Position numbers and translations under genes: made by a program. The notes beneath the pieces were generated by a model. The model was not told the origin of the DNA. It made no database searches and saw only the letters and a program-made list of their open reading frames with translations. From Gammaproteobacteria bacterium (GTDB lineage: Bacteria > Pseudomonadota > Gammaproteobacteria > Pseudomonadales > Azotimanducaceae), in NCBI GenBank assembly GCA_028818795.1, contig JAPPND010000080.1, forward strand, positions 9,868 to 73,867: 64,000 nucleotides of DNA. Direction: 5' to 3'. Positions 28,487 through 36,671 of the stretch are shown here, piece by piece. Numbering within the stretch: the stretch's first letter is position 1; the number at the start of each line of letters is the position of its first letter.

Positions 28487-28782
28487 TAGGTTGCTCCCTC
28501 CGGCTTGTCCCAGCTGTCGTGGGTGCTCAGGTGTGTCCACGGTCCCGACCCTTCCGCGACCGGGCTTTCGCTATCCACGAGCAATAGGATCAACTCATCA
28601 AGCTTGGCCCGTGGCAATGCGGAACGAAACTTGCTGTAGGCCGTTCCGCGGCCACCAGCAGCCACGATCTTGGGCAAACGGTCCCCCAACACGGACTTGG
28701 CGAAATAGGCGCGAAACGCCTCTCGGCACTTCGCCCGAAGACCTCGCCCATTCCCACCACCTTCGACGTAGATCGTTGTCAC
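28486..28782 (-). pseudogene. DUF4276-type protein, 3'-truncated
   Basis: From GTG 28782, overlapping the ATPase stop as GTGA, the frame encodes 98 aa starting VTTIYVEGGGNGRGLRAKCR. It continues with a Gly-rich turn, then KLDELILLLVDSESPV, resembling the TOPRIM-like start of DUF4276 proteins, which average about 200 aa. It ends in WTHLSTHDSWDKPEGAT, where a full protein would continue. The sequence then changes to drmD. DUF4276 genes are often paired with AAA ATPases in defence islands, as here. A TTG at 28785 is an alternative start. Confidence 0.65.
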
Positions 28783-29906
28783 CAACGATTTCCTCCCAGC
28801 TCTCCCGAACTCCAGAGGTCTCCGAGTCGGTAGTTCTGCAGCCAGTGCGAAAGCTCGTCGGCATCGAGGCGCTTCAACCTAGTTGCCCCATCGTGCTTCT
28901 CGCACACCACTACGCTTTCGGGCGAATCCGTGAGGCCATCGACGATTACGTCGGAGTGTGTGGTCACGATCAGTTGACATCGTTCGGATGCCGAACGGAG
29001 CAACTCAACAATGGTGGGCAGAATGTCCGGGTGCATGCCCAGCTCAGGTTCCTCCAAGCAGATCAAAGGCGGTGGATTCGGGTGGCAGAGAACGGTCAAC
29101 AGACGGAGATACCGGAGCGTCCCGTCCGAAAGTCGAGTCGCCGAGATTGACAGCTTACCCTCCCGCACGAAGGTCTGGACCGTGCCGTACTGGATGTCGA
29201 CGTGGTAATCCTCCAATCCCTCGTAGAACGTGCGCAAAGCCCTAACCAGTTGCTGGCGGGCATCGTATTCACGCATGTATTGGTTCAAGACCAGCCCTAG
29301 GTTGCTCGCATCCTCCAGTAGGAAGCTGTTCGGAAGATCGGTCTTTTGCGGCTGGCGGGCGGGGCTGTCTCGGCCAAAGGCACAGTCTCGGAACAATGCC
29401 ACGCGAGGCAGTTCGTCCGACATATAAGCTAGCTCGGGGTAGTCTGGGTGCTTGAAATTCGCCAGCACGGACTTCTGAAAATCGTAGGCCACCTGCCGTA
29501 GGCCGACATAGGAAGTGGTGCCGTTGCTTTGGAGATGGACTCGCCGGCCTTCGGAGGCTACGTCCTCAAGACGCTCCTCCGCGATCCTGAACGTTCCCGG
29601 GTCCAGCTCGATGGCCAACCGGTATCGTAGAGGTCCGCGTCCAGCAGGACCCGCCACGACGATCTCGACCTCCGCCAAGTGAGCCTTTGGTTCGCCGCGC
29701 CACAGCCATTCGTTAGGTGGGGCCCCCCGAAGAAGAGGATCGGCCAAATCACCCGGGACCGCCTTCAGCAACCCAATCAACTCCACCAGATTCGACTTGC
29801 CCGAGCCGTTTGGCCCAATCAGCACATTCAGCGGCTTGAGCTCCAGTTCCTGCGCGTCGGGACCAAACGAAAGGAAGTTGCGAAGCTTGATGTTGCTGAT
29901 GAACAC
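28779..29906 (-). CDS. AAA (OLD/AAA_21-like) ATPase of a defence pair
   Basis: The product is 375 aa from GTG 29906, preceded by GGAGGGG. It opens with FISNIKLRNFLSFGPDAQEL and the Walker A GPNGSGKSNL (about residues 31-40). The ABC-like signature region is SATRLSDGTLRYLRLLTVL. Walker B is LICLEEPELGMHPD, followed by the His switch segment QLIVTTHSDVIVD. This is the family of SMC-like ATPases seen in OLD, PARIS and retron-type defence modules. The open frame extends upstream over ung antisense, but that part is a shadow. It starts 8 bp past the ung stop and is the first island gene at the right border. Confidence 0.82.
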   Translation of the reverse strand: MFISNIKLRNFLSFGPDAQELELKPLNVLIGPNGSGKSNLVELIGLLKAVPGDLADPLLRGAPPNEWLWRGEPKAHLAEVEIVVAGPAGRGPLRYRLAIELDPGTFRIAEERLEDVASEGRRVHLQSNGTTSYVGLRQVAYDFQKSVLANFKHPDYPELAYMSDELPRVALFRDCAFGRDSPARQPQKTDLPNSFLLEDASNLGLVLNQYMREYDARQQLVRALRTFYEGLEDYHVDIQYGTVQTFVREGKLSISATRLSDGTLRYLRLLTVLCHPNPPPLICLEEPELGMHPDILPTIVELLRSASERCQLIVTTHSDVIVDGLTDSPESVVVCEKHDGATRLKRLDADELSHWLQNYRLGDLWSSGELGGNRW

Positions 29907-29914
29907 GACCCCTC

Positions 29915-30640
29915 CTACTCCACGTCGAACCAGTTGATCGGCATCACGCCGTGATCCACCAGGTACTGGTTCGCCTTCGAGAAGTGCCGGCACCCGAAGA
30001 AGCCCCGATGGGCGGACAGCGGCGATGGATGCGGCGATCTCAGCACGAGGTGGCGCGAAGTGTCCACTGCCGCGCCTTTCTTCTGGGCGTAGCTGCCCCA
30101 GAGCATGAATACGACGTATTGACGTTCCCGATTGACGATCTCGACCACGCGGTCCGTGAAGGTCTCCCAGCCGCGGCCCTGATGCGACCCGGCACGACCG
30201 GCGACTACCGTCAAAACGGCATTCAGCAGCAGCACGCCCTGGCGGGCCCAAGGTGCGAGGCAACCCTTGCCCGGCGGCACCGTGCCGTCGTGGCGGCCGC
30301 AGGGCACGTCGTCGTCGGCCATGTCGGTGTTGATCTCCTCGAAGATGTTCACCAATGACGGCGGCAGCGCCACCCCGGGCTGCACCGAGAAGCACAGGCC
30401 GTGGGCCTGCCGTGGGCCGTGGTAGGGATCCTGGCCGATGATGACAACCTTGACCGATTCGAGGGGCGTCGCGTCGAGGGCCGCGAATATGTGCTCGCCC
30501 TGCGGATAGACCGTCTTCCTGGCCTGCTTCTCGGCCACCAGGAAGGAACGCAGCCGCGCCATGTAGCCGGACTCGAACTCGTCGGCGAGCGCCGCCTTCC
30601 ACGAGGGTTCCAGCCTCACCCGGTCGGCGGCTGCGGCCAT
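29915..30640 (-). CDS. ung: Uracil-DNA glycosylase
   Basis: Ung removes uracil from DNA in base-excision repair. The protein is 241 aa and belongs to family 1: the water-activating motif GQDPYHGPRQAHG is near residues 69-81, and HPSPLSAHRGFFGC is near residues 202-215. The ATG overlaps the lysS stop as TAATG. Its last 92 bp are repeated at the other end of the island (15851-15942), so the 3' end appears to be the integration site and was regenerated on insertion. Confidence 0.96.
   Translation of the reverse strand: MAAAADRVRLEPSWKAALADEFESGYMARLRSFLVAEKQARKTVYPQGEHIFAALDATPLESVKVVIIGQDPYHGPRQAHGLCFSVQPGVALPPSLVNIFEEINTDMADDDVPCGRHDGTVPPGKGCLAPWARQGVLLLNAVLTVVAGRAGSHQGRGWETFTDRVVEIVNRERQYVVFMLWGSYAQKKGAAVDTSRHLVLRSPHPSPLSAHRGFFGCRHFSKANQYLVDHGVMPINWFDVE
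29921..30012. repeat. Direct repeat R: ung 3' end, putative attR
   Basis: These are the last codons of ung, identical to 15851-15942 except at 29993. The two copies are 14,070 bp apart and in the same orientation. Site-specific elements commonly use a gene 3' end and rebuild it, giving this signature. No integrase remains between the copies. Confidence 0.85.
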
Positions 30641-32136
30641 TACGACTCGTCGCCCCCGGTGCCCCGCAATTGCGGGAACAGCACCACGTCCCGGATCGTC
30701 GACGAATCGGTGAGCAGCATCGCCAGGCGATCGACCCCGATGCCCTCGCCCGCGGTTGGCGGCATGCCGTGTTCGAGCGCGGCGAGGAAGTCCTTGTCGT
30801 AGTGCATGGCTTCCAAGTCGCCACGGTCCTTGAGTTCCGCCTGCCTGGCGAAGCGGTCCGCCTGCTCCTCCGGATCGTTCAGTTCGCTGAAGCCGTTGGC
30901 GATCTCCCGCCCCGCGACGAATAGTTCGAATCGGTCCGTGAGACGCGGATCTTCGGCGCTCTTCCTAGCGAGCGGCGAGACCTCCAACGGGTAGTGGGTG
31001 ACGAACGTCGGCGCAACGAGATTGGCCTCTACGCGCGCCTCGAAGACCTCCATCAGGAGCCGGCCCCAACCCCAATCCGGCTCGACGGAAATGTTCATGC
31101 CCCGGGCTATCTCGCCGAGCCTGGTTTCGTCCAGGAGGTCGGCTTCCGCGATGCCTGTCTCGGCGGCCACGGCCGTCGTCATCCGTCGCCTGGGGATCGC
31201 GGGACCGAAGTCGATCTCGCGACCCTCGAAGGTGATCGACGTGCCGCCGGCGACGTCCTGGAGCAACTCGCGAAGCAACTCTTCGGTGAGGTCCATCAGG
31301 TCGACGTAGTCCGCGAAGGCCTGGTAGAACTCGACGGTCGTGAACTCCGGATTGTGCCGTGGCGACAGGCCCTCGTTGCGGAAGCAGCGGTTGATCTCGT
31401 AGACGCGCTCGAAGCCGCCGACCACCAGCCGTTTCAAGTACAACTCCGGCGCCACACGCAGATAGAGGTTCGTGTCGAGGGCATTGTGATGGGTCACGAA
31501 AGGCCGCGCTGCCGCGCCACCCGGGATCGGATGCATCATCGGCGTCTCGACTTCGAGGTATCCCCGCTCGTCGAAGAAGCGGCGCAGGGCCGTCACCAGG
31601 CGGGCCCGGATACGGAACACATCACGCGACTCCTCGTTCACGATGAGATCGAGGTGACGGTGCCGATAGCGGAGTTCCCGATCCGCGAGTCCGTGGTGTT
31701 TCTCCGGCAAGGGCCTTAGTGCCTTGACGAGCAACCCGGCCTCGCGCGCATGAACGGTGAGTTCACCGGTGTTAGTCTTCATCAACGTGCCGCGGACGCC
31801 GGCGATGTCGCCGAGATCCCAGAGGTGCCGGAAGTCGGCATAGCCCTCCTCGCCGACGTCGTCTCGGCGCACGTAGCACTGGATGCGACCACTGGGATCT
31901 TCGAGGGTGATGAAACTCGCCTTGCCCATGACGCGGCGCAGCATCACGCGTCCGGCCACGGTGACCTCGACCGGCGTCTCGGCAAGGGCTTGCTTGCTCA
32001 GTTCGCCGTAGGCGTTCGCAAGGTCAACCGCCAGGTCTTCCCGCCGGAACGTATTCGGGTAGGCCTCGCCACGGCATCGGAGTTCGCCTAGCTTGCGGCG
32101 GCGCTGCTCCGCCTCGTTGCGGGAGTCGTCGCTCAT
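30640..32136 (-). CDS. lysS: Lysyl-tRNA synthetase (class II)
   Basis: LysS charges tRNA-Lys. The protein is 498 aa. The N-terminal OB-fold anticodon-binding domain (about 60-150) contains [20 protein letters not shown]. The class II motifs follow: motif 2 region [20 protein letters not shown] and motif 3 region [17 protein letters not shown]. Gene order prfB-lysS is shared with E. coli. The ATG overlaps the prfB stop as ATGA. Confidence 0.96.
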   Translation of the reverse strand: MSDDSRNEAEQRRRKLGELRCRGEAYPNTFRREDLAVDLANAYGELSKQALAETPVEVTVAGRVMLRRVMGKASFITLEDPSGRIQCYVRRDDVGEEGYADFRHLWDLGDIAGVRGTLMKTNTGELTVHAREAGLLVKALRPLPEKHHGLADRELRYRHRHLDLIVNEESRDVFRIRARLVTALRRFFDERGYLEVETPMMHPIPGGAAARPFVTHHNALDTNLYLRVAPELYLKRLVVGGFERVYEINRCFRNEGLSPRHNPEFTTVEFYQAFADYVDLMDLTEELLRELLQDVAGGTSITFEGREIDFGPAIPRRRMTTAVAAETGIAEADLLDETRLGEIARGMNISVEPDWGWGRLLMEVFEARVEANLVAPTFVTHYPLEVSPLARKSAEDPRLTDRFELFVAGREIANGFSELNDPEEQADRFARQAELKDRGDLEAMHYDKDFLAALEHGMPPTAGEGIGVDRLAMLLTDSSTIRDVVLFPQLRGTGGDES

Positions 32137-33231
32137 ACGCCGGCCTTCAGGCTTGCTTCCATGAATTCGTCCAGATCCCCGTCCAGCACGTTGCCGGGGT
32201 CGAAGCGCTCAACGTCGGTGCGCAGATCCTTGACCCGCGACTGGTCGAGCACGTAGGAGCGGATCTGGTTGCCCCAGCCGATGTCCACCTTGGCATCTTC
32301 GATGGCCTGCTGCTCCTCGCGGCGCTTGGCGAGTTCCAGTTCGTAGAGCTTGGCGCGAAGCTGCTTGTAGGCGCGATCCCGGTTCTGGTGCTGGGAACGT
32401 TCGCTCTGGCACTGCACCACGACGCCGGTGGGCAGATGCGTGAGCCGCACGGCCGAGTCCGTCCGGTTGACGTGCTGGCCGCCCGCCCCGCTCGCCCGGT
32501 AGGTATCGGTGCGAACGTCGCCCGGGTCGATGTCGATCACGATGTCATCATCGATTTCGGCGGAGACGAATACCGATGCGAAGGACGTGTGACGGCGGCT
32601 GCCGGCATCGAACGGCGACTTGCGCACGAGCCGGTGGACCCCCGTCTCGGTGCGAAGCCAGCCGTAGGCGTAGTCGCCGCCGAACTGCACGGTGGCACTC
32701 TTGACGCCCGCCACTTCGCCCGCCGACACCTCGACCAGGTCCGTGCGGAAACCCCGCTTCTCGCCCCAGCGCAGGTACATGCGCAGCAGCATCTCCGCCC
32801 AGTCCTGGGCTTCGGTACCCCCGGATCCCGCCTGGATGTCGAGGAATGCGTTGGACTCGTCCTGTTCGCCCTGGAACATGCGGCGGAACTCAAGCTCCCC
32901 GAGGGTGCGCTCCAAGTCCGCCAGTTCTTCCTCGATATCGTCCAAGGCGTCCGCGTCGTTCTCCGCAGCAGCCAGGTCGGCGAGATCGGACAGGTCGGCG
33001 AGTGTCGTGCCCAAATGTTCGAGCCCGTTGACCACTGTCTGCAGGGAAGACTGCTCCCTTCCCAAGGCCTGGGCGCGGTCCGGCTCGTTCCAGAGTTCCG
33101 GGTCTGCGAGTTCGCGCTCGACCTCCTCTAGGCGTTCCTTCTTCGTGGCGTAGTCAAAGATACCCCCGTAGCGCTTGGGTGCGCCCCACAAGGGACTTCA
33201 ATGTCTCGCGAATGGAGGTGACTTCGGCCAT
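32133..33231 (-). CDS. prfB: Peptide chain release factor 2, with programmed +1 frameshift
   Basis: RF2 recognises UAA and UGA stops. The first reading frame starts at ATG 33231 and encodes 25 residues ending LRGYL, then an in-frame UGA (33156-33154). The ribosome shifts +1 at CUU UGA C and continues [20 protein letters not shown]. The joined protein is 365 aa, exactly the E. coli length. The SPF anticodon-mimic ([11 protein letters not shown]) and the GGQ motif ([13 protein letters not shown]) are intact. The in-frame UGA is the autoregulatory device, not a mutation. The second part alone is open from 33191. Confidence 0.96.
33153..33168 (-). promoter_or_regulatory. RF2 programmed frameshift site
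   Basis: The minus strand reads GGGGGTATCTTTGAC. It has the internal Shine-Dalgarno-like G run 3 nt before CTT, the slippery CTT codon and the UGA followed by C. This is the canonical RF2 shift element: low RF2 slows termination at UGA, favours slippage and raises RF2 synthesis. Confidence 0.93.
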
Positions 33232-33340
33232 GGTGCTCAGGTCGGCTCTCGGGGTCGCGGGATTCTAACAGCCACGGCTTACCAAGCGGGTGTCCCTACG
33301 GCGGCGTAGAATAACCCTCAGCCTCCTTGGCGACGGTCTT

Positions 33341-33568
33341 GTGCTGCACCGACATTTGAACCACCAGGGATATACGCCCGCGGCCATCGACGACATCATC
33401 TCGCGGGGCCGATGGGACGACTGGGCGGAGCTCCGACAAGCGACTCTCGACGATCCGGCGCTGCTCGACAGGATCGAACGCGTCTGCGCACCGCAGCTCC
33501 TCGACCCGTACGCGCAACGTCATCACTTCTGGATGAATCATGTCCGCAACCGACGAGCCGATCCCTGA
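33341..33568 (+). CDS. Small protein, possible antitoxin partner
   Basis: The frame is open from 33290, but GTG 33341 gives a compact 75-aa product (VLHRHLNHQGYTPAAIDDII, then SRGRWDDWAELRQATL). It is soluble and mostly helical, with several Asp/Arg pairs. It overlaps the downstream nucleotidyltransferase gene by 29 nt. Small genes overlapping a nucleotidyltransferase are usually the antitoxin, or first gene, of a two-gene system. I do not recognise a named family. The start is uncertain because no strong ribosome-binding site is seen. Confidence 0.5.
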   Translation: MLHRHLNHQGYTPAAIDDIISRGRWDDWAELRQATLDDPALLDRIERVCAPQLLDPYAQRHHFWMNHVRNRRADP

Positions 33569-34262
33569 TTGGGAAACCGTGTTGTCGGCGGCCGCCCGGC
33601 TCCAGCAGATCCTCCCGGACGCCGTTCTGGTCGGTGGCACAGCGGCTGCGATTCATGCGGAACACCGGCGGTCGCACGACGCCGATCACGTCTTGACTGA
33701 TCTCCGAACCCGATTCGAAGAAGTGCTCGCGCAACTCGAGTCCGTTGCAGGCTGGCGCACGGCCCGAGTCCGCCGACCTGTGTTGATCCTCGGAAACCTA
33801 GACGGCATCGAGACCGGTGTAAGACAACTCATCCGAGACGAGCCCCTGGAGACCACCACGCTGGATGTACGGGGCGTCCCGCTGACCGTACCGACCGAGG
33901 CGGAGATACTTCGCATCAAGGGCGTGCTTATCCTCCGCCGCAATGCCACCCGCGACCACCTGGACTTCGCCGCACTGGCGGATCGCCTGGGAGATGACGC
34001 ATCTGCTCGAGCGTTGCACCCGTTCGACCGGATTTACCGGCAGGGCAACGGCGAGTCCCCGCTTCAACAGCTGCAAGCTCAACTGGCGAATTCCGTTCCC
34101 TACGACCTGGACGAATCCGCCTTGGCCGAATATCGGCATCTGGACCCGAAGTGGCACGACTGGAATACCGTGAAGTCAACCTGCGCCCGAGTGGCAGATG
34201 CAACGTTTGAATACGTGTGCAACGCGCGCGTCGGGGGTCATCGTCGAGACCCGAAGGTCTAG
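33540..34262 (+). CDS. AbiEii-like nucleotidyltransferase (putative toxin)
   Basis: The product (240 aa) has the minimal nucleotidyltransferase signature: LVGGTAAAIHAEHRRSHDAD followed by HVLTDLRTRF (about residues 33-62). Here GG and a D-x-D-type pair (HDADHVLTD) could bind metal. The following segment GVPLTVPTEAEILRIKGVLI is typical of AbiEii/AbiGii and MNT-like proteins. Such enzymes act as toxins that modify tRNA 3' ends, or as phage-abortive factors. Its stop codon overlaps the convergent recJ stop at CTAG. It stands between housekeeping genes outside the main island. Confidence 0.65.
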   Translation: MSATDEPIPDWETVLSAAARLQQILPDAVLVGGTAAAIHAEHRRSHDADHVLTDLRTRFEEVLAQLESVAGWRTARVRRPVLILGNLDGIETGVRQLIRDEPLETTTLDVRGVPLTVPTEAEILRIKGVLILRRNATRDHLDFAALADRLGDDASARALHPFDRIYRQGNGESPLQQLQAQLANSVPYDLDESALAEYRHLDPKWHDWNTVKSTCARVADATFEYVCNARVGGHRRDPKV

Positions 34263-35986
34263 ACGGCCTCGAGCGCCGCGATCTCGAGCTGCAACGTGTC
34301 GGCATCCCCGTAGTCGTTGACGCCGAGCCGGTAGACCGCCCGCACCCGGTTGCCGGACGTTGGCTCGGTGTTGAAGGCGATGGCATCCACGACTCGGGTG
34401 TCTTGTTTGAGAGCGAGCCTGAGGTGGTGTTCGCCCACCACGCGTTGCATCACGACATCGAACTCGCCGTGAAACGATGGTTCTTCGAAACCCTGGCCCC
34501 AAGGCCCGTGGGCAGCAACCAGCCGGGCATTGTCGACTTTCAGGTCCGCGTCGGCTAGTTCGCCGTCGGTGACGATGACCCCGGCCAGGTCGCGTTCACT
34601 GACGCGCTTCGCGACGACCTCGCTAAACGCGTGCCTAAAGCGTTGCAGGTGGGCGTGGCGTATGGTCAGCCCAGCGGCCATGGCGTGCCCGCCGAAGGGA
34701 CCGACCAGGCCCGGGCGCCGGGTCGCGCATTCCGCGATGGCATCGCGGATATGCAAGCCGGGGATCGACCGCGCCGAACCCTTGAGGTCACCTGGCGATG
34801 ACGGGCCGGCATCGGCGAACACGATCGCCGGACGATGGTAGCGCTCGCGCATCCGACCCGCCACGATACCGATCACGCCTTGATGCCAGTTCTGCTGGTA
34901 GACGCAGACCGCCACGTCGTCGCCGATCTCGCCATCCAGCATTCCAGTCGCTTCGTCGACCATGCCGGCTTCGATGTCCCGACGCGCCCGGTTGATCTCG
35001 TCCAACCGCTCCGCGAGGGATCGGGCTAGGCGGTCGTCGTCCGCCAGAAGGCACTGAATGCCGATGGACATGTCCTCGAGCCGGCCCGCGGCATTGAGGC
35101 GTGGTCCGATGGCGAAGCCGAGATCCTTGGCGCTCAAGGCACTCGCCGCACGCCCCGACACCTCCACCAGGGCGCGGACACCGGGCCGCGTCCTTCCCCC
35201 CCGAATGCGTCTCAAGCCCTGGTGGACCAGGATGCGGTTGTTGCGGTCCAGCGGCACGACGTCGGCCACGGTGCCCAGCGCCACTAGGTCCAGCCAGTCG
35301 GCCAGATTGGGCTCGGCGATTCCGCGACTCTCGAAGTGGCCCGATGCCCGCAATCGCTGGCGTACCGCGCCCATCGCGTAGAACGCGACGCCTACCCCGG
35401 CAAGATTCGGACTGGGAAACGCGGAATCCGCCATGTTCGGATTGACGATTGCGTGGGCCGCCGGGAGTTCGTCGCCGGGAAGGTGGTGGTCCGTGACGAC
35501 AACGTCCACCCCGTTGTTCCGTGCAAGGGCCACACCGTCGACACTCGATACGCCGTTATCGACCGTGACGATGACCTGGGGCGATCTCTTCAGCGCCTCC
35601 TCGACAAGCTCCGGGGACAGCCCGTAGCCGTACTCGAAGCGGTTCGGCACCAGGAAGTCCACGTCACCCGCACCCATCGCACGCAGCGCGGACACGCACA
35701 GGGCCGACGCCGTCGCGCCATCGGCATCGAAGTCACCGGCAATCAGAATGCGTTCGTTGTCCGAGACCGCTCCCGCGAGGCGGTCCGCGGCAACGACGAT
35801 TCCCGGCAGGGAGTCGGGAGCGTGGAGTTGGCCGAGTGAGAGATCCAGGTCCGCCGTGGTGGTCACGCCCCGGGCGGCCAATGCATCGCGCAGGAAATCC
35901 CGCAGTTTCGAGTCGAGTTGGGACGGCCGCTTTGGGCGGGATTCGACGATCAACGAATTCGCGGTTCGAGGGCGAGACCTAACCAT
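34259..35986 (-). CDS. recJ: Single-stranded-DNA-specific exonuclease RecJ
   Basis: RecJ is a 5'-3' single-strand exonuclease in recombination and mismatch repair. It belongs to the DHH family: motif I is AGDFDADGATASAL, the DHH motif is VVVTDHHLPGDELPAA, and NLAGVGVAFYAM and GPRLNAAGRLEDMS follow. The DHHA1 part contains GPFGGHAMAAGLTI. From ATG 35986 the protein is 575 aa; a GTG at 36031 would add 15 residues. The family usually has about 570-580. It is convergent with the nucleotidyltransferase. Confidence 0.94.
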   Translation of the reverse strand: MVRSRPRTANSLIVESRPKRPSQLDSKLRDFLRDALAARGVTTTADLDLSLGQLHAPDSLPGIVVAADRLAGAVSDNERILIAGDFDADGATASALCVSALRAMGAGDVDFLVPNRFEYGYGLSPELVEEALKRSPQVIVTVDNGVSSVDGVALARNNGVDVVVTDHHLPGDELPAAHAIVNPNMADSAFPSPNLAGVGVAFYAMGAVRQRLRASGHFESRGIAEPNLADWLDLVALGTVADVVPLDRNNRILVHQGLRRIRGGRTRPGVRALVEVSGRAASALSAKDLGFAIGPRLNAAGRLEDMSIGIQCLLADDDRLARSLAERLDEINRARRDIEAGMVDEATGMLDGEIGDDVAVCVYQQNWHQGVIGIVAGRMRERYHRPAIVFADAGPSSPGDLKGSARSIPGLHIRDAIAECATRRPGLVGPFGGHAMAAGLTIRHAHLQRFRHAFSEVVAKRVSERDLAGVIVTDGELADADLKVDNARLVAAHGPWGQGFEEPSFHGEFDVVMQRVVGEHHLRLALKQDTRVVDAIAFNTEPTSGNRVRAVYRLGVNDYGDADTLQLEIAALEAV

Positions 35987-36090
35987 GTCGCAAACACCTG
36001 CCCGATTCAAGGGAACCGTTGACGCCACCACGGCGACCTTGCAGCCGGCGCCGTTTGACGGGCTTCAAGGGGATGGTTAGGGTTTGAACC

Positions 36091-36612
36091 ATGAGGAGAT
36101 GGACACCCCTTCTCGCCTCGGCCGCGTTTCTGTTCGCGATGGCGGTGCTTGCGGTTCCCGAGGTCGGCGATGTGCCCCCAGCGTATCTCGGCAAGGACCG
36201 GCAGGGAAAGAAAGTCGATCTCAAGGACCTTCGGGGCAAGGTCGTCATCGTGAGCTTCTGGGCAACCTGGTGCCCGCCCTGCCGCAAGGAACTGCCCGTG
36301 TTGGAAACGCTTCAACAGCACGCTGGGCGCGACCGTGTCCGTGTCGTTGCGATCAACATCGAGCGACCCAGGGCCTACCGACGCATGGAGCGTCGGCTCA
36401 AGGACTACACGATGACGCTAATCAACGACTACAACGGACGAACCAAGAAACGATTCGGGGTCTCAGGCATCCCGCACCTAGTCATGATCAGGAAGGACGG
36501 GACGGTGGCCGCTATCAAGCGGGGCTACACGGAGGAGATGGTTCCGGCGATGATCGACGAAGTGAACGCCCTGATGCGTACCGAATACGCAGCGGCTACC
36601 CAAGCGCCGTAG
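36091..36612 (+). CDS. TlpA/ResA-like periplasmic thiol-disulfide reductase
   Basis: The product is 173 aa with an N-terminal signal or anchor (LLASAAFLFAMAVLAVPEVG) and a thioredoxin fold. The active site FWATWCPPCRKELP is near residues 56-69, and GVSGIPHLVMI contains the cis-proline. These proteins reduce disulfides in the periplasm, for example in cytochrome c maturation. No cytochrome maturation genes are nearby, so the substrate is unknown. It stands alone between recJ (divergent) and the enolase-superfamily gene, 59 bp apart. Confidence 0.85.
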   Translation: MRRWTPLLASAAFLFAMAVLAVPEVGDVPPAYLGKDRQGKKVDLKDLRGKVVIVSFWATWCPPCRKELPVLETLQQHAGRDRVRVVAINIERPRAYRRMERRLKDYTMTLINDYNGRTKKRFGVSGIPHLVMIRKDGTVAAIKRGYTEEMVPAMIDEVNALMRTEYAAATQAP

Positions 36613-36671
36613 CCAACCGCTCGCACCGGGGCATGTCGTAGACGCCTCGCGGCAAACCACGGAGGGAAGCC

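Noticed and set aside
29907..30824. A 681-residue frame joining the AAA ATPase to upstream sequence
   Set aside because: The upstream part is a shadow of ung and lysS; the ATPase has its own GTG and Shine-Dalgarno at 29906.
33153..33231. In-frame stop near the prfB start as a disabling mutation
   Set aside because: It is the programmed RF2 frameshift site with all canonical elements.
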